This document shows positions 24,570 through 35,798 of a stretch of DNA of 64,000 nucleotides, in pieces (position 1 is the first letter of the stretch; each line of letters begins with the position of its first letter). The notes beneath the pieces were generated by a model. It had not been told where the DNA came from. It made no database searches and saw only the letters and a program-made list of their open reading frames with translations. A program made the translations under genes and the position numbers. The stretch comes from Brassica napus (taxonomy: Eukaryota > Streptophyta > Magnoliopsida > Brassicales > Brassicaceae): positions 558,001-622,000 of the forward strand of contig NC_063437.1 in the NCBI RefSeq assembly GCF_020379485.1, written 5' to 3'.

Positions 24570-25909
24570 CTAGATGTTTGCCCGCGCTACAGCGCGGATT
24601 GGCTAGTTTTTATGCATTTGCAAAGTAAAATCAATTACATTTTATTAGAAAACATATCAATTATATTTACATACATAGTCAAGACTTAAGAGTTACATGT
24701 GTACTAAATCAATTATAGCCAAGCCTTACTTTTGGAACTATATTGACAAAACAGTGTAACAAAAGCTTAACATATTTCCTTTTAGTTATAAGAATATATA
24801 TCGGAAATTATATTAACATCTAAATATGAGAAACTATTTTTATGTTTTACATTTTAAATCAAAGTTCTGCAACTGATCAATTCTACCTACATGAACATCT
24901 ATTTTCCAGGAACAAATACTTTGAAAACTTTATATATAAAATACATTTTATAAATAAACTACATTGCATGATAGTATTTACTGTTCCTAATTAGTGTCAA
25001 AGGATGTAGGAGAGTGATAATTTGTATTTACATAACTAAGTAAAATACCTCTATTATTAACAACTTACCTTCATCATGTTCATCCACCGAAATGCCTTTC
25101 TCTTGCCTTCTAACCACATAATAAACCAAAATTCTTGTTGAAAAAAAAATCAAAACATTGAAAACTATCAAGTTTAGCTGAAAGAAAAGTGTCAAAACTC
25201 ACATTCTTATTTTAAATCGAGTTATGGTGTGATGTTTTGAATGCAGTCAAATCTGTTCTCCCTTGGTCGTAAGAATAATCTATTTGAAAAAAAAAACAGA
25301 TTTGTAAATAGTCAATTTCTTTTTTGTAACTTAGTTAGTCTTTTTTGTTTGTTAAAAAAGAGAAAAGAGAATCTACCTCAGAAATCATTTATATAGTAGA
25401 ACCATATATACTTATTATTATCTCACTTGGAATGCTTTGATTTTATCTTCGTTTTTGAAGAATTAAGCACCGCAACAGGAGGAAACCCAATTGAACCTGG
25501 ATAAAGAGTTGCTATAAATTTGAATCGATTTTTGACTATACTCAAGACCCAAAAATAATTGATTGACGAAGAAGACGTAGTAAAAAAAAAGAGAGAGAAA
25601 ATAAAAAGAAACAAATTAGTTGATTGAAATATATAGAAGGTGAACAGTTTAAAATCGTTGCATGATTTGGGAGTTACACAGATGATATGATTCACTTTGA
25701 ACGTGGTAATAGTAGTTAGAGAAAATTTAGGATTAAGTCAGTGTAAGAAAATTAAGGATCGTAAAAGAAATTTGGCTATAGAACTTTTAAACAATTGTCT
25801 AGTGTTCGATTTTTACCATTATGTTTTTTTAATTGATTTATTTTTCTTAATTCAAGCCACATGTCATAATATAATTGGTCATACGACTTGCGCTTTAGTA
25901 TATAAGGGA
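24570..25909 (-). mobile_element. Helitron B, 1,340 bp, non-autonomous
   Basis: The 3' end CTAG (24573-24570, T outside) is preceded by the hairpin CCGCGCTACAGCGCGG (24582-24597). The 5' end A|TCCCTTATATACTAAAGCG starts at 25909 and is followed by CCAATTATATTATGACATG. Both ends fit the A|T insertion rule. The interior is AT-rich with no supported coding sequence. Confidence 0.8.
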
Positions 25910-27359
25910 TTTCAACATTATTCTTCTGGGTATTAAAAACAGCTTTAAAATGTTCATATAGATATTAAAATCGAAAATGTTTAAATATTAAAATAGACGA
26001 CAACTTTCCCTAACAAGATGACAATTTGCATTTCCGAGTTATTCGAGGACAAATGTCTCGTTACATATAAGAAAAATGACTCAAAGTCCAGGAATCTATG
26101 TCATATTTGCACGTGACATATCGGACAAAGGAAGAAAATATGTCCCCAATCACTCGAATATCTCATCTATTTCTTAATTTTGTTTATTTTGTCAACGAAA
26201 TGTTATAATACAGCCCATGAAAACAAAAGACACATAACAAACACAAAGGCCCGTAAAACATCAGTTAACCAGTGGCAACGCAAACTAAAAATGTTTCTAG
26301 TTAGTAGTCATTCTTTGATCATGTAAGGCCTTAAACTTTTTTTTTTTTTTTTTTTTTTGCTAAGTGTAAGGCCTTAAACTTGGTTCTCTAATACAAATAG
26401 GAGTTAAAAAGCTAATGACTTTTGGATATATAATCATATCATGTAGTGAATGATCTCTATTAACTCATATAGAAACAGTTGTTAAGTCTCAGATTCTTTG
26501 AAGCTTTTTATTTTCTCAGACCAAATCCCAACATGGAAGAAGATTGTACAAAGATATGTTCTATTTGAAAAAGTAATGGTGATACATGAAAGCTTGATCG
26601 TTGTTGTTCGCTTTTTCTTTTACGTGGTGGTGTCTTTAAAGATGATCACTATCATTAGATCAGTTATTTGTACATTTATCGTTAAGAAGTTGTGAGTTTG
26701 CGTGAGATGAAGAAGAGTAAAATGTTCCTTTACATTATCATTAAATGGCTTTGAACCCAAGCTACATTACGTTATTCATTTCTCGATTTCATATTCTTAA
26801 CGTCTAAAAATTATGTAAACTAATCGATTTCTTTTAAGTTTTTATTAAAGTAAAAAAGTAATGTTTTCATAAGCCGTCAAAGCTTATTTAGTGGTCGATC
26901 TACGTAGTTTTGAGTTATGACAATTAAAATTTACTACTCCTACTTGTTATATTATTTTTAAAGAGATAATGGGCTTTAAAAAATTTCCCGATAAAAAATT
27001 GCTATATCTGTTGATAAAAAAGTTGATATATCTAACTGTCTCCACCAATCTAGTTTGACATACATGGGGAAAAAAATTTCTTTATGCTTAAACTTTTTTG
27101 CAAGGACACAAATATTGAATACACAAAGAATATAGCAAACAATAATTAACTCAAAACATACATGTAATGTAACAAATGAAATAATATAAATTGAAATTCT
27201 CATAATAGCAGTTGTGTGGCAAAAAATAAATAAATAGTAATTGGTTTGAATATATAAACATAAATTCTCTTTTAAATTTATTCATTTCATAATACACCGA
27301 AAAAAACTTTCAAAAATGCAATCATGTGCAGCATGTACATGTTTAGGCCCATCTTTACT
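25910..27359. other. intergenic DNA between Helitrons B and C
   Basis: AT-rich; apart from the 26322-26381 micro-insertion nothing is supported. The plus frame at 26498-26695 and minus frame at 26976-27203 are hydrophobic, AT-driven and unconvincing. Confidence 0.35.
26322..26381 (-). mobile_element. 26-bp poly-T micro-insertion with 17-bp perfect duplication
   Basis: TGTAAGGCCTTAAACTT at 26322-26338 and 26365-26381 flanks twenty T followed by GCTAAG. On the minus strand this is CTTAGC plus a 20-nt A tail, what a retrotransposon truncated almost to its tail would leave. Confidence 0.75.
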
Positions 27360-27437
27360 GGACCAGGGCCCTCTCTTTTTGTTTTTTGAACAACATTTTA
27401 TTAAAAATCAAATTGTGAAAGGACCATGGCCCTCTCT
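27360..27437 (-). mobile_element. 44-bp LINE 3'-tail insertion with 17-bp duplication
   Basis: GGACCAGGGCCCTCTCT (27360-27376) and GGACCATGGCCCTCTCT (27421-27437) flank a 44-bp insert that begins TTTTGTTTTTTGAACAACAT. On the minus strand it ends like the LINE tail at 51536-51849. This is the clearest sign that these small inserts derive from LINE 3' ends. Confidence 0.65.
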
Positions 27438-29681
27438 ATTAGTAAACTTTAATAAACACTAGGATCGTGTCCGCGCTACGCGCGGATATTGGATGAAGTT
27501 AAAATTTGTATATGATTATAGTTGTGGCTGTTTCTGGTTGTTGTTAAAATAGATTTAAAGTAATTATAAGAATGAATATATGACACTAAGTTTTTTAAGA
27601 TTGATTGTTCATTTTTTTTATGCGAATATAGTTGGAAGTCAATCGATAGAGATGTAAAAGTAGAGGGGAGTTGATATTTTTGGTTGTGTAAAGTGGTTTT
27701 CTGTAGTAATGGAAATTAAATTAACGTGTTGAAAATTAAAAATATGTAAAAGAACTTCGTAATTGAGATATTGTTTAGCATTATGGTGTTTTGAATTTGA
27801 ACATAATCTTTTAAAAGTGTGTTTAGGTCTTTCATTAATAAACTAATTAGAAATTTTATGAATTACATGGAAAAAAAAGCCCGTTGAAAAAAACTTATGA
27901 ACGAAAAACCAGATAAATTGATCGAGAATTTAATACTAAGGTTTTGTTGTGTTACTTTCAAAGTATAACCTACCAGATCAAACTATCTCTACCCTTAATT
28001 TTGCACTTAATAGTTAAGATGTTCTGTCCGAATTTTAGACAAATGATTTCTTGGATTCGAGAGAGGGGTGATTGGGTTCGTATGTGTTCGAGAATTCTAT
28101 AAACGCACAGTAAAGTTGTAATTTTGATTTACCTCCAGCAGGTGGAGGATCATTGTGGTTTGATTTGACCACCATGTTGAGGAAAACGACCCTTTGACGA
28201 AAGAAATAATTAGAAAATCAGTCAGCGAAAGAGAGAGATCTTGAAATGTGGAAATCCACTGATTGAGTAACTTACACGTAATAGTTGTATCCGACTTTCT
28301 TCTCGTTGCAAATTTCTGAGTGGAAGATGATGTGAATGTTATGTGGAGCTGAGGTTGTTAACCGGTTTGTATCAAATATGCAATGTTACTGAATTTATTC
28401 GTATATTTTGTTGATTTGTATTGATGAGACAAAAGATTTTTTTGAACTTTCAGTGATTGCCGCCGGTGATTGTGGCAGGAGATGTGCTACTTGCCTTTCT
28501 GATATTATTGTCTATCGAGAAGAACATTTAGGTATTATAATCTATTGAAGATTTTTATATTTAATGTGATACGTTTAAAATATGAAAATTTTGTGTGAAT
28601 TAAAATAATTAGTTACAGTCATCAAATTGAAGCGAGAGAAAAAAAAACAAACAATCTGACAATAAGAGTTCATAATTGTCTTTGTTCATTACTCTTTGTC
28701 TCTGTTTTAAGAAGAAAAGTTACAAAACAACATAATAGATTTTGAATTGCATAACCAAGATTCTGGTGCAAGAACAAACCACTATATTTTTTAAACAGAC
28801 TTGATAGCTGTCTTTAATCTTTTTTTTTTAGAAATTTAATTTTTAAATAAAAATTAGGAGCTATATTAGTCTACATTTTGATCCGTGCTTCAAAAGCATG
28901 AATTTTTCGGTTAATACAAATGTGATACGAATAGTATTTTGATTATGATTTATATTATTAAGTTATTATATAAATTTTTTTTTAAAATAATATATATAAT
29001 TTGTCAATTCTTTTATTTTAAATTTTGTGTGTACATTCTTATCTCACAACATCATCTTTATATTTTTATGCATTATATAAAAGTTAAATTTGCTGGCATA
29101 TGTTAGACTAATTTAAAAATATATATTTGCAGGGGTTACAAAATATATAGAATATAAATGTAGTTTCTAAATGTAATTAGATTTCTTTATGTTGGACATG
29201 TTCCTAACTTGATAGTATTGACTTGAATTAGTAAAACAAATAGAGATTTTTATATAGAAGCTTAACATGGTTCATTTGCACGTTATAAATGAGTCCAAGA
29301 CATATTTATGTACACTTATGTGCATGCAGTATCATAATATTCCAAGACTTATTGCCATAAGTCAGGCCTCGATAGTTTTTTTCTTCTAGCTTTACGTGTG
29401 AACACGACATATCAGCCCCTGAGTCACCTGGATGGGCTGAAGAAATGCATTGTATTGGATGATGTGAAAGTACATGTTAATTTACTGCAACACACTCAAT
29501 TTCATTCACACAACATAAATTCTAACTACGATTTAAAAATGCTACTATTTTCGCACCACCTTGTTTCCGATTGTTTTGTTATGATCCATTTCTGCAAATG
29601 GATAAACTTTATTGGATTAATTAAGAATTACCGCTGCAACTGAAAATTTTGTCTTGATCTCCATCGCTGATTTGGATGTCT

Positions 29682-30302
29682 TCACTTGGGAGCGTTGCTG
29701 CTTTGAGCTCCTCCAACTGATCTAAGATCAAACGTCTTTATTTTATTGAAGCTATCAATCATCTTTGGAGGCGTTAAGCAACCAAAGGTAGAACAGTTGA
29801 GTCTATGTTTTCGTACGTTTATTTTTTTTTTGGAAGAAGAGCCACCACCATCACCACCACCTGCTTCACACTCCGCTACATCTTCGTTATCAGCTTTTGA
29901 TCCTTCATCAGTCGCGTTCGAAACATAGGATGCCTTTGTCTTCTTCTTCATCTAGTGCATATCAACACGTGCCTCCTCCTTTATTTTGCTGCTTCCTGCT
30001 TCTTTCATCGCCTTGTCTTCCACCCACAGAGGCTTCGTGGAAGCTTCAGCATCAGCGGTTGGTGCTTTGGAGAGGTCATTGAAGAAATTCTGTGGAGGAG
30101 GTTCAGAACTCTGCTCTGCTGCTGGTCTCTGAGAAGTTGTTGGATGAAGAAAGTTCTTAAAGTCATCAATCACTTTAGCGCTTCTATCACCTCCTCCTTC
30201 TAGATTGTGATTCTCAGAGGAGGTTCCAGCATTGTTACCTTTACCTTTCCCTCCACCACATGAGAGACCCAAGCTGAGCTCAAGCCCATTATCATCATCC
30301 AT
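29682..30302 (-). pseudogene. truncated NINJA copy (EAR-motif N-terminus) in Helitron
   Basis: NINJA is a nuclear adaptor that links JAZ repressors to TOPLESS in jasmonate signalling (Arabidopsis At4g28910). This copy starts MDDDNGLELSLGLSCGG, which contains the LxLxL EAR motif that recruits TOPLESS, and continues with the conserved RSAKVIDDFKNFLHPT and NFFNDLSKAP blocks. It stops at a TAG after VDMH, giving 116 residues. The same frame continues past the stop as KKKTKASYVSNATDEGSK... and then loses homology near 29825 in a run of lysine codons. A short basic stretch (RKFGFDE-type) is deleted, and the JAZ-binding C terminus is absent. A 5'UTR intron survives (acceptor TTTTTCTCAG just before ATGACAGGGG, near 30357), so the copy came from DNA rather than a spliced mRNA. 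If expressed, it could encode a TOPLESS-binding peptide unable to bind JAZ; that is inference. Confidence 0.85.
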
Positions 30303-31060
30303 TTTTTTTGTTTCACACTATCCTAAACAGCTCAACAGATCGTTATAACATCCCCTGTCATCTGAGAAAAATCATTAGTCACAAAAAAGGAACCCAATCA
30401 TCACTTTCCCTTTTTAAAAATTTATAACCAAAAAAAGGAAACATACAAAAAGGTGTAGACTTTTCGATCTGTTTACGGACAAAAAAACTCTGAAGACTCT
30501 GGTAATGATTAATAGCACTACAATAAGCAGAAGATCTGTCAGGTAATGATGTTCGGTAATATTATCATAAACCTCTTGAATCACTCCAAAGTACCAGACT
30601 TTGGAGTTTGGAATCATCATAGATTAGTACCCAGAACCCTTACTACAGAGCTGGAGAGCCAATTCAGCTTAACTTAGAGCCATTTCAATCACAAAGAAAC
30701 TCAGAAATCTTAAATCGAGTCAGAGAGTGAACAAAAGTAAAACCTGAAACAATGACGATCAGAAGAAAAGAAAAAACCCTAGCAGCTTCGCGGCGTCGCT
30801 TTGTGTCTACGTTTCCATACGTCTATGTGCCATTGCTTTTTTCTCCATCTTCTAACGATTATGATGTGGAGGGTCTGTAGGGATCTTGAATGGATGATTT
30901 ATGGGAGCACATTGAAGTACCAGCACTCACATCCGAGGCGTTATGCGGGAGGAGCTGGGGGAGAGGAAGAGAATCAATGAAGGGATGAGACGGCGATTAG
31001 GGTTGGGTGGAGAATGAGCCATATGTTTAGAACACGGGATTGTGCGACATCACTGTCAAG
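30303..31060 (-). promoter_or_regulatory. captured NINJA leader, 5'UTR intron and upstream DNA
   Basis: On the minus strand a candidate 5'UTR donor (CAG|GTTTTAC, near 30740) and acceptor (TTTTTCTCAG near 30357) bracket an intron of about 380 bp. Upstream at 30770-31060 is non-coding leader or promoter-like sequence. Its presence inside the Helitron implies that regulatory DNA may have been captured with the coding start. Confidence 0.45.
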
Positions 31061-31422
31061 AGAAACTCGGGATTGGGCTTCAAGATGGGTCAAATGGGCT
31101 GTGAAGGTCACTAATTTTTTTTAATTTTAAGCCCAGTCCAAAATGACCTGGCACTTTGATTGGTCATGATTATTTTGACCATGTGGATAGCCTTAAGAAG
31201 CTCAAATTTAGCTTCTTTTATATAGTGGGATTACATTTAATTAAAAACGAAGAAATCATTTGAGTAAGAAGATATTAATTATTAAATGATTATTATTATA
31301 ATTTCCATTTCCTGTAAAATTCTTCTGAATCTCTCTTCTTCCCCATTAACATTCTCTCTAATAAACTACAGTCGCCTTCCTGACCGTCCGATTGCGTTGC
31401 CGGGTTCATCTGACGGCAACTC

Positions 31423-31473
31423 ATGAAGAAAAGCATCTCTCTTTATTTGAAATCAACACTTCACGAGACTTGA
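31423..31473 (+). promoter_or_regulatory. upstream ORF in SINAT3 leader
   Basis: An ATG 97 bases before the SINAT3 start opens a 16-codon frame (MKKSISLYLKSTLHET, then TGA). It ends before the main start and could reduce translation. Presence in the mRNA is likely but not shown. Confidence 0.45.
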
Positions 31474-31519
31474 CCTGTTTCGATTAATCGGATTCGATCT
31501 TCGTCACGATCACCTTTCG

Positions 31520-33233
31520 ATGGATTTGGATAGCATGGACTGCACTTCAACCATCGATGTCACCGACGACGACGAAGAGATCCATCAAGATCGCCATTCC
31601 TACGCATCGGTTTCAAAGCTTCATAGTAATAACAGCACCAACGCGAATGCTGCTTCTGGTCTTCTTCCGACAACCACAAGTGTTCATGAGCTTCTCGAAT
31701 GTCCTGTCTGCACCAATTCTATGTACCCTCCTATTCATCAGGTCTTTTTCAATCTCTTGTTGATCAGATCTTTGCTTTGTTGATTGGTTTTAGTGTTTTT
31801 GTGTGCTAAACTTTGCCAAAGCTATAAGCCTTTTTGATTGTCTCTTTAGAGAATTTTCGGACAAAGCTATGGTTTGATACTCTGTTTCAATCTCTTGTTG
31901 TCTGAATTTGCCCTGCTTTTCAGTTCCCGGATCTTTGCTCTGGTGACTGGTTTTAGGGTTTTTATTTTCTCTTTAGATAATTTTCGGACAAAACACTTAC
32001 ACTATGGTTTGATACTCTGTTTCAATCTCTTCTTGTCTGAATTTGCCTTGTTTTTTTTCAGTTCCCGGATCTTTACTCTGTTGATCGGTTTTATGGCTAA
32101 GCTTTTTGATTGTCTCTTTGCTTACACAATGATTTTGATTCTCCTGCAGTGTCAAAACGGACATACTCTATGTTCAACGTGTAAGAACAGAGTTCACAAT
32201 CGCTGCCCTACATGTAGACAAGAGCTCGGTGATATCCGTTGTTTAGCACTCGAAAAAGTAGCCGAGTCTCTTGAGCTTCCGTGCAAGTACATGTCACTTG
32301 GTTGTCCTGAGATATTCCCTTATTACGGTAAGCCCAAACACGAGACTGTATGTGACTTCAGGCCTTATAGCTGTCCGTACGCTGGTTCAGAGTGTTCTGT
32401 TATGGGTGATATCCCTTTCTTAGTTGCTCATCTGAGGGATGACCACAAGGTGGATATGCATTCTGGGTGTACTTTCAACCATCGTTATGTCAAGTCTAAT
32501 CCTCGTGAAGTCGAAAATGCTACATGGATGTTAACTGTAAGACTATACTCCCTCAAAAAATCAAAAAAGATTAATGTTTTAGAGTTTTCACATTAATAAA
32601 ACATAGTATTAAGATAATAAATGCATTATTTTCTGTGACTAACTATTTTTTTTATAATTTTTAACAAATATAAATTCAATTATTTTTTTTTAGAAATGTA
32701 CAATTTATAATTATTACTTAATAAAAAATACACAAAAATGTAAAAAACAAAATATATTTTTTTTAAAACTAATTTTTACAAACATTATTTTGAAAGGGAG
32801 GGATGCTTTGGTTTCATAAGCTGTTATTCTTATCAGTTTCTGTCTTTTGGTTTTGTTTCAGGTCTTTTACTGCTTTGGTGAATACTTTTGTCTTCACTTT
32901 GAGGCATTCCAGCTCGGAATGGCTCCAGTCTACATGGCGTTTCTACCTTTCATGGGGGATGAGACTGAAGCTCGGAACTATAATTACAGTTTGGAAGTTG
33001 GAGGGTATGGTCGGAAGCTGATATGGGAAGGAACACCGAGAAGCGTGAGAGACAGTCACAGGAAAGTTCGAGATAGTCATGATGGACTAATCATACAGAG
33101 GAACATGGCTCTCTTCTTTTCGGGTGGAGATAGGAAAGAGCTGAAACTGCGGGTTACTGGAAGAATATGGAAAGAACAGCAGCATAGTGGTGAAGCTGGA
33201 GGAGGAGGAGCTTGTATCCCAAACTTGTCTTAA
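31520..33233 (+). CDS. SINAT3: SINA-type RING E3 ubiquitin ligase (SINAT3)
   Basis: SINAT proteins ubiquitinate target proteins as dimers; substrates reported for family members include auxin, brassinosteroid and autophagy regulators. Three exons (31520-31741, 32150-32536 and 32862-33233) give 326 residues, the same length I recall for At3g61790. The order is an acidic N terminus; a RING finger at about 61-97 (CPVC ... CQNGHTLCSTC ... RCPTC); a SIAH-type zinc-finger region (LPCKYMSLGC, CDFRPYSCPYAGSEC); and a TRAF-like SINA substrate-binding domain from about 170 (HSGCTFNHRYVKSNPREVEN, GMAPVYMAFLPFMGDETEAR). It ends ACIPNLS. All zinc ligands are present. Intron 1 contains a roughly 115-bp tandem duplication and intron 2 a small MITE; neither touches the exons. 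A Helitron ends 290 bases upstream, so this gene's promoter is short or partly replaced. Confidence 0.95.
31855..32095 (+). repeat. tandem duplication in SINAT3 intron 1
   Basis: Two diverged copies of about 115 bp follow each other. They share TTTTCGGACAAA, CTATGGTTTGATACTCTG, TTTCAATCTCTT and CAGTTCCCGGATCTTT. A partial third copy overlaps the exon 1/intron boundary near 31740. Each unit includes a TTTCAG, so cryptic acceptors were copied too. Confidence 0.7.
32545..32802. mobile_element. MITE in SINAT3 intron 2
   Basis: The AT-rich insert begins ACTCCCTCAAAAAATC and ends TTTGAAAGGGAGGGA, inverted ends of the CTCCGTTT-type family also seen at 8150-8340 and 46687-46930. It accounts for most of the 325-bp intron. 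Confidence 0.55.
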
Positions 33234-33600
33234 AAAATTAAAATTTTGAAACTCTTACTGACTTGGCGCTGTGTCTCTGTAACTACTGTTCTTGGAAGTG
33301 TCTGTTATTAGAGAGCCTTCTCTGTGATCTACTATAAACTTCTTGTCATCTCTCTTAAATAGTTCATTACAAGTTTCATATATCAATTTTTTTTTCTAAA
33401 AAGTGCAGACAGAAAGTTAGTAATGAGAATCAGTATCCTCTCTGCTCTTGCCTCTTGCTGATAAATTGTAAACTAAGAACAAACGGAAAGTAAAAGGATA
33501 AAGAGAAAATTGAATATGCATAAATATTTTAAACTAGAGAAAGTTTTTCACAGATGATGCAGTTACAAATCAAAAGCATAAAAAGAAAACTAAAACGATA
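33234..33600. other. SINAT3 3' flank
   Basis: Likely SINAT3 3'UTR and terminator followed by AT-rich spacer. SINAT3 and the minus-strand NYN gene converge here. No further gene is seen. Confidence 0.4.
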
Positions 33601-33651
33601 ACTACATAGAGTCAGTCCCTTGCTGCTGCCAGATGAGTTTCAAATCTTCAC

Positions 33652-35235
33652 TTAGCTCTCTTGAGTCGAAGGCCCTTCTCCTTGGATCAATTTCTCCAAC
33701 AACCAAAACTCTTGTGAATGCTGTCGGAGGGAAGTGTTGCCATCTGGAGATGAGAGCAAAACCTTATATCCACGGCTGGCCATGAAACTCAAAGAAGGGT
33801 CAAAAAGATCGATCTAACGAGAAAAAACAGAGAGATTACAAAAACTGAAAACAAAAATAAACAGAAAGAATAAGCACGAGAGGTGGTCTCTATCAATCAT
33901 CACTTAGTATTTGAAAGGCTGAGAATATGTTTGATGTCTCTATCTTGTCCTTTATACTATCTGCGGCTTTTGCTTTTCTTTTAATGTTATTGTCTCTATC
34001 TTGTCATTTATACTATCTGCAGCTTTTGCTTTTCTTTTAATGTTACTGTCTCCCTCTTCACGTAAATCTGACCGTTGTAACATTGCTGAGTTAAACTCAG
34101 GTTTGGTGATTGTCTTGGTCCAGCCTTTTGCCTTTCTACTGAACTGAAACAGAGTTTTCAGGTTCTCTGTTAATAAACTGTTCCTCATACTCAGAGTCAG
34201 TAGATGAAAGCTAAGCTCTGTGTCACTAATAACGTCAGCTTTGCCACTAATAAGAGCTTCTTCGTCACTAAGCTCTCCATCTTCGTCTTCATCATCATCA
34301 TTATCGCCTATAGTGCATCCATAGATAGGCTTTCCCAAAGCCATACTGCTTCGACAGAACTAAGAAGCGTCTATGTACCTTTTCAAAAAGTGGCTGTGAT
34401 AAAAAAAATTAAAAAAAAATTTCTCCATTTGAAAAACTCAAAAGCATGGAGGAACTCCCGGTGTCCTGAGATGTCCTCCATGATTAGCACCAGATTTAAC
34501 GATTCAAGATGGCCAACAGCCATGCACATAAAGTCCACAAAAATCTTCTGCAGATGTTTTTTTTTTCAAAAAAGATAAAACACATAAGAAATCTAAAAAG
34601 AAAATGAGGGCTTGTCCTCCGACTGATAAGGTGTCCCAAAGCCATGCTGTAGTAACGGAAATATCTTTCAACATGGGTAAGTCCTTAGGCTGTGCTATTA
34701 GAGGAATTGAAGTTTGATGTTGAGCAGAAACCAAAGCTCTCATGAAGAAGATGAATACAAGAGAATCTGGAAATTATAATTGTTTCTGTTAATCGTAAAT
34801 GAAGAAGATACAAGTGTTTATATACATCATAAGCTATCCGTTTTTTTCTAACTAACCAAACCACAAACCAACTATACATACTCTAATATGTGCTAAGATA
34901 CAATTGTAGTATCGTTTTCTTTGGAGTAGATCAAAAGCTTTGCTGAACTGGATATGCCCTGAGGTGTCTCCCATAATTCGCATAAGACTGACTTGTGTAC
35001 AATACTCAACTGCTTTGCAAAGGAAGTGCGATAAAATCATCTGACGTCTCTCGCTTCTTCCCTTCTTAAGGGCAAGCCTTGTGTTCTCCGATGCAGTAAC
35101 AGCATCCATACCGGGACATTCGACCAGGTCCCAGAGCACCACCACTTTTGCCGTTCTGAGATATTCGAAAACAGCAAAACGCATAATAACAATAAAGAAT
35201 TGCCATGCGAGTTCCTCATTGGTGAAGAAACTCAT
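33652..35235 (-). pseudogene. NYN-domain (putative RNase) gene, probably degraded
   Basis: Several minus-strand pieces match the plant NYN-domain family (limkain-b1/MARF1-like PIN-fold nucleases, often with tandem domains). From 35235 an exon reads AKVVVLWDLVECPGMDAV, then MRIMGDTSGHIQFSKAFDLL and RKRYYNCILAHI, the usual order of a NYN domain. At about 34745-34610 comes VTTAWLWDTLSVGGQAL, which in the family follows that domain. At about 34540-34410 a second, partial copy reads LIMEDISGHREFLHAF, and at 33783-33652 RGYKVLLSSPDGNTSLRQHS ends at a TAA. Between them lies an acidic patch (NDDDEDEDGELSDEEA) and a 56-bp tandem duplication. I could not build one continuous spliced frame, so this is either a rapidly evolving multi-exon gene or a decaying one. 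Confidence 0.55.
33951..34062. repeat. 56-bp tandem duplication in the NYN locus
   Basis: TTTATACTATCTGCGGCTTT at 33951 recurs as TTTATACTATCTGCAGCTTT at 34007, followed by TTGCTTTTCTTTTAATGTTA in both. The period is not a multiple of three, so it shifts the reading frame and supports decay of the locus. Confidence 0.75.
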
Positions 35236-35798
35236 GGTTTCCACGAGACTATTGCTTTCGTCACAAACAAAACGAAGACGAACTAAGTAATTTTAGGGTT
35301 CATTTATATATGAGTCTGCGTATGACAGAGAGAGAGAGACGAAAATTATGTTTATATAGCTGCCCTCATGAGAGACTTGTTCTTCAGGTCTTCATCTTAA
35401 ATCTGATTAGACAATATCATTTAAATTTGATTTGGTTTGGTTTTTATAAATTTATAAAATTGCATGGGTCATGCATGCAATGCTGCGTATAGTTGCTGTA
35501 TGTTCCCAATTACCACGTGATAAATTAGCTTACAATTTCGGTTAAGGATCGGGTGATGCTAAACCGGGGTCCGAAACTCAAAACCGATTTAAAAATGTGA
35601 GAGAGGCGGGTCCCAGAAAGTTTGTTACAGGGGCAAAAACGTCATTTGCGATTCAAATATTTCGAAAACTCGCTCTCTCCTCCGCGGTGTGCATGTATAA
35701 TATACTCACTACGAAGCGATTCAGAGCTAAAACAAACATTTGAATCTCTTCCGCTTAACAAACTATCGACTAGTGAGATAGTGAGCGAGCAAGAGACG
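35236..35798. promoter_or_regulatory. bidirectional intergenic region between NYN locus and RMF
   Basis: The two loci diverge from this 563-bp spacer, so promoters of both must lie here. I see no strong TATA box for RMF; a purine-rich AGCGAGCAAGAGACG leads into its start codon. The overlapping short frames are not supported as genes. Confidence 0.4.

Larger units (their letters stand above)
27459..31230 (-). mobile_element. Helitron C, 3,772 bp, carrying a NINJA fragment
   Basis: The 3' end is CTAG (27462-27459, T outside) with the hairpin CCGCGCTACGCGCGG (27471-27485). The 5' end A|TCCCACTATATAAAAGAAGC starts at 31230, followed by AAGGCTATCCACATGG and CCAATCA, closely matching Helitrons A and B. 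No Rep/helicase is seen. The right quarter holds the promoter-proximal part of a NINJA gene on the minus strand, i.e. in the Helitron's own orientation. A second, degenerate hairpin-like block at 28868-28905 may be an older nested element. Confidence 0.85.

Noticed and set aside
29398..29643. 81-codon plus frame inside Helitron C
   Set aside because: No domain, no codon bias, antisense side of the captured gene region; likely chance.
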